From Candidatus Poribacteria bacterium (lineage in GTDB: Bacteria; Poribacteria; WGA-4E; WGA-3G): DNA of 6,031 bases. Positions 6,000-6,031 of the stretch are shown here, piece after piece. A model generated the notes under the pieces. That model was not told where the DNA came from. It ran no database searches and worked only from the letters and a program-made list of their open reading frames with translations. Each line of letters opens with the position of its first letter. The stretch's first letter is position 1. A program made the position numbers and the translations under genes. The stretch covers positions 1 to 6,031 of the forward strand of contig RKRO01000332.1 in NCBI GenBank assembly GCA_007571355.1. The letters are read 5' to 3'.

Positions 6000-6031
6000 C
6001 TATAAATGCACACTTTGCGGAAGACAACCCC
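6000..6031. repeat. Start of a further tandem copy of the flanking repeat
   Basis: Bases 6001-6031 repeat 5895-5925 at an offset of 106 with four mismatches, ending in the shared GGAAGACAACCCC. The window stops as the next hairpin would begin, so the repeat is probably present in tandem to the right of the cassette. Confidence 0.8.

Larger units (their letters stand above)
5880..6000. repeat. Flanking direct repeat, copy B (right of the R-M cassette)
   Basis: This copy aligns in two gap-free blocks to copy A (1099-1145 and 1198-1264) in the same orientation, at about 85% identity. It holds the intact hairpin 5930-5947 (arms CCCCCCT / AGGGGGG, loop TATC) and a putative mod promoter. It begins 16 bases upstream of the mod ATG. 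The 4.6 kb between A and B contain only the mod-res operon. Confidence 0.85.

Overview
The window most resembles accessory DNA from an uncultured bacterium of the Candidatus Poribacteria type. The evidence is a secreted WD40 protein with the wording GKGTVNDIAYSPDG / GHTGWVESVSFSPDG, plus intergenic DNA full of short C-rich/G-rich hairpin repeats and a small palindrome built on CACAACCT. I associate both with poribacterial metagenome-assembled genomes. This is recognition from memory, not a search, so the lineage is an inference (about 0.6).

Layout, left to right. (1) Positions 1-501, minus strand: the first 167 codons of a signal-peptide-bearing WD40 protein whose C-terminal part lies beyond the left edge. 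(2) Positions 502-1265: about 760 bases without a convincing gene, a mosaic of hairpin repeats, two exact copies of a 24-base palindromic element, a perfect 3 x 16 bp tandem repeat, and a degenerate copy (A) of a larger repeat. (3) Positions 1266-5864, minus strand: a three-ORF operon read from right to left. It encodes a beta-class adenine methyltransferase (Mod, N-terminal 465 codons), a 176-codon ORF that reads as the displaced C-terminal part of the same Mod, and a 907-residue DEAH helicase with a PD-(D/E)XK nuclease (Res). Together these make a type III restriction-modification system. (4) Positions 5865-6031: a second copy (B) of the larger repeat, directly upstream of mod, and the start of a further tandem copy at the right edge.

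How the parts work together. Mod alone would methylate an asymmetric adenine site. Mod plus Res would translocate or slide on DNA and cut unmethylated DNA. The Mod C-terminal ORF and res overlap by ATGA, and the Mod N- and C-terminal ORFs overlap across a run of eight Gs (4504-4511). Removing one G (or adding two) would join the two Mod ORFs into one polypeptide of about 625 residues, the normal Mod size. The tract is either a phase-variation switch, a programmed frameshift site, a fresh mutation, or an assembly error.

The whole mod-res cassette is bracketed by two direct copies of the same repeat, about 85% identical in the two alignable blocks. Repeat A ends two bases from the res stop codon and repeat B ends 16 bases from the mod start codon. 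The cassette therefore looks like a self-contained cargo set between genomic repeats, and repeat B may supply its promoter. I see no wholly new gene system; the interesting points are the G-tract in mod and the repeat-bounded architecture.
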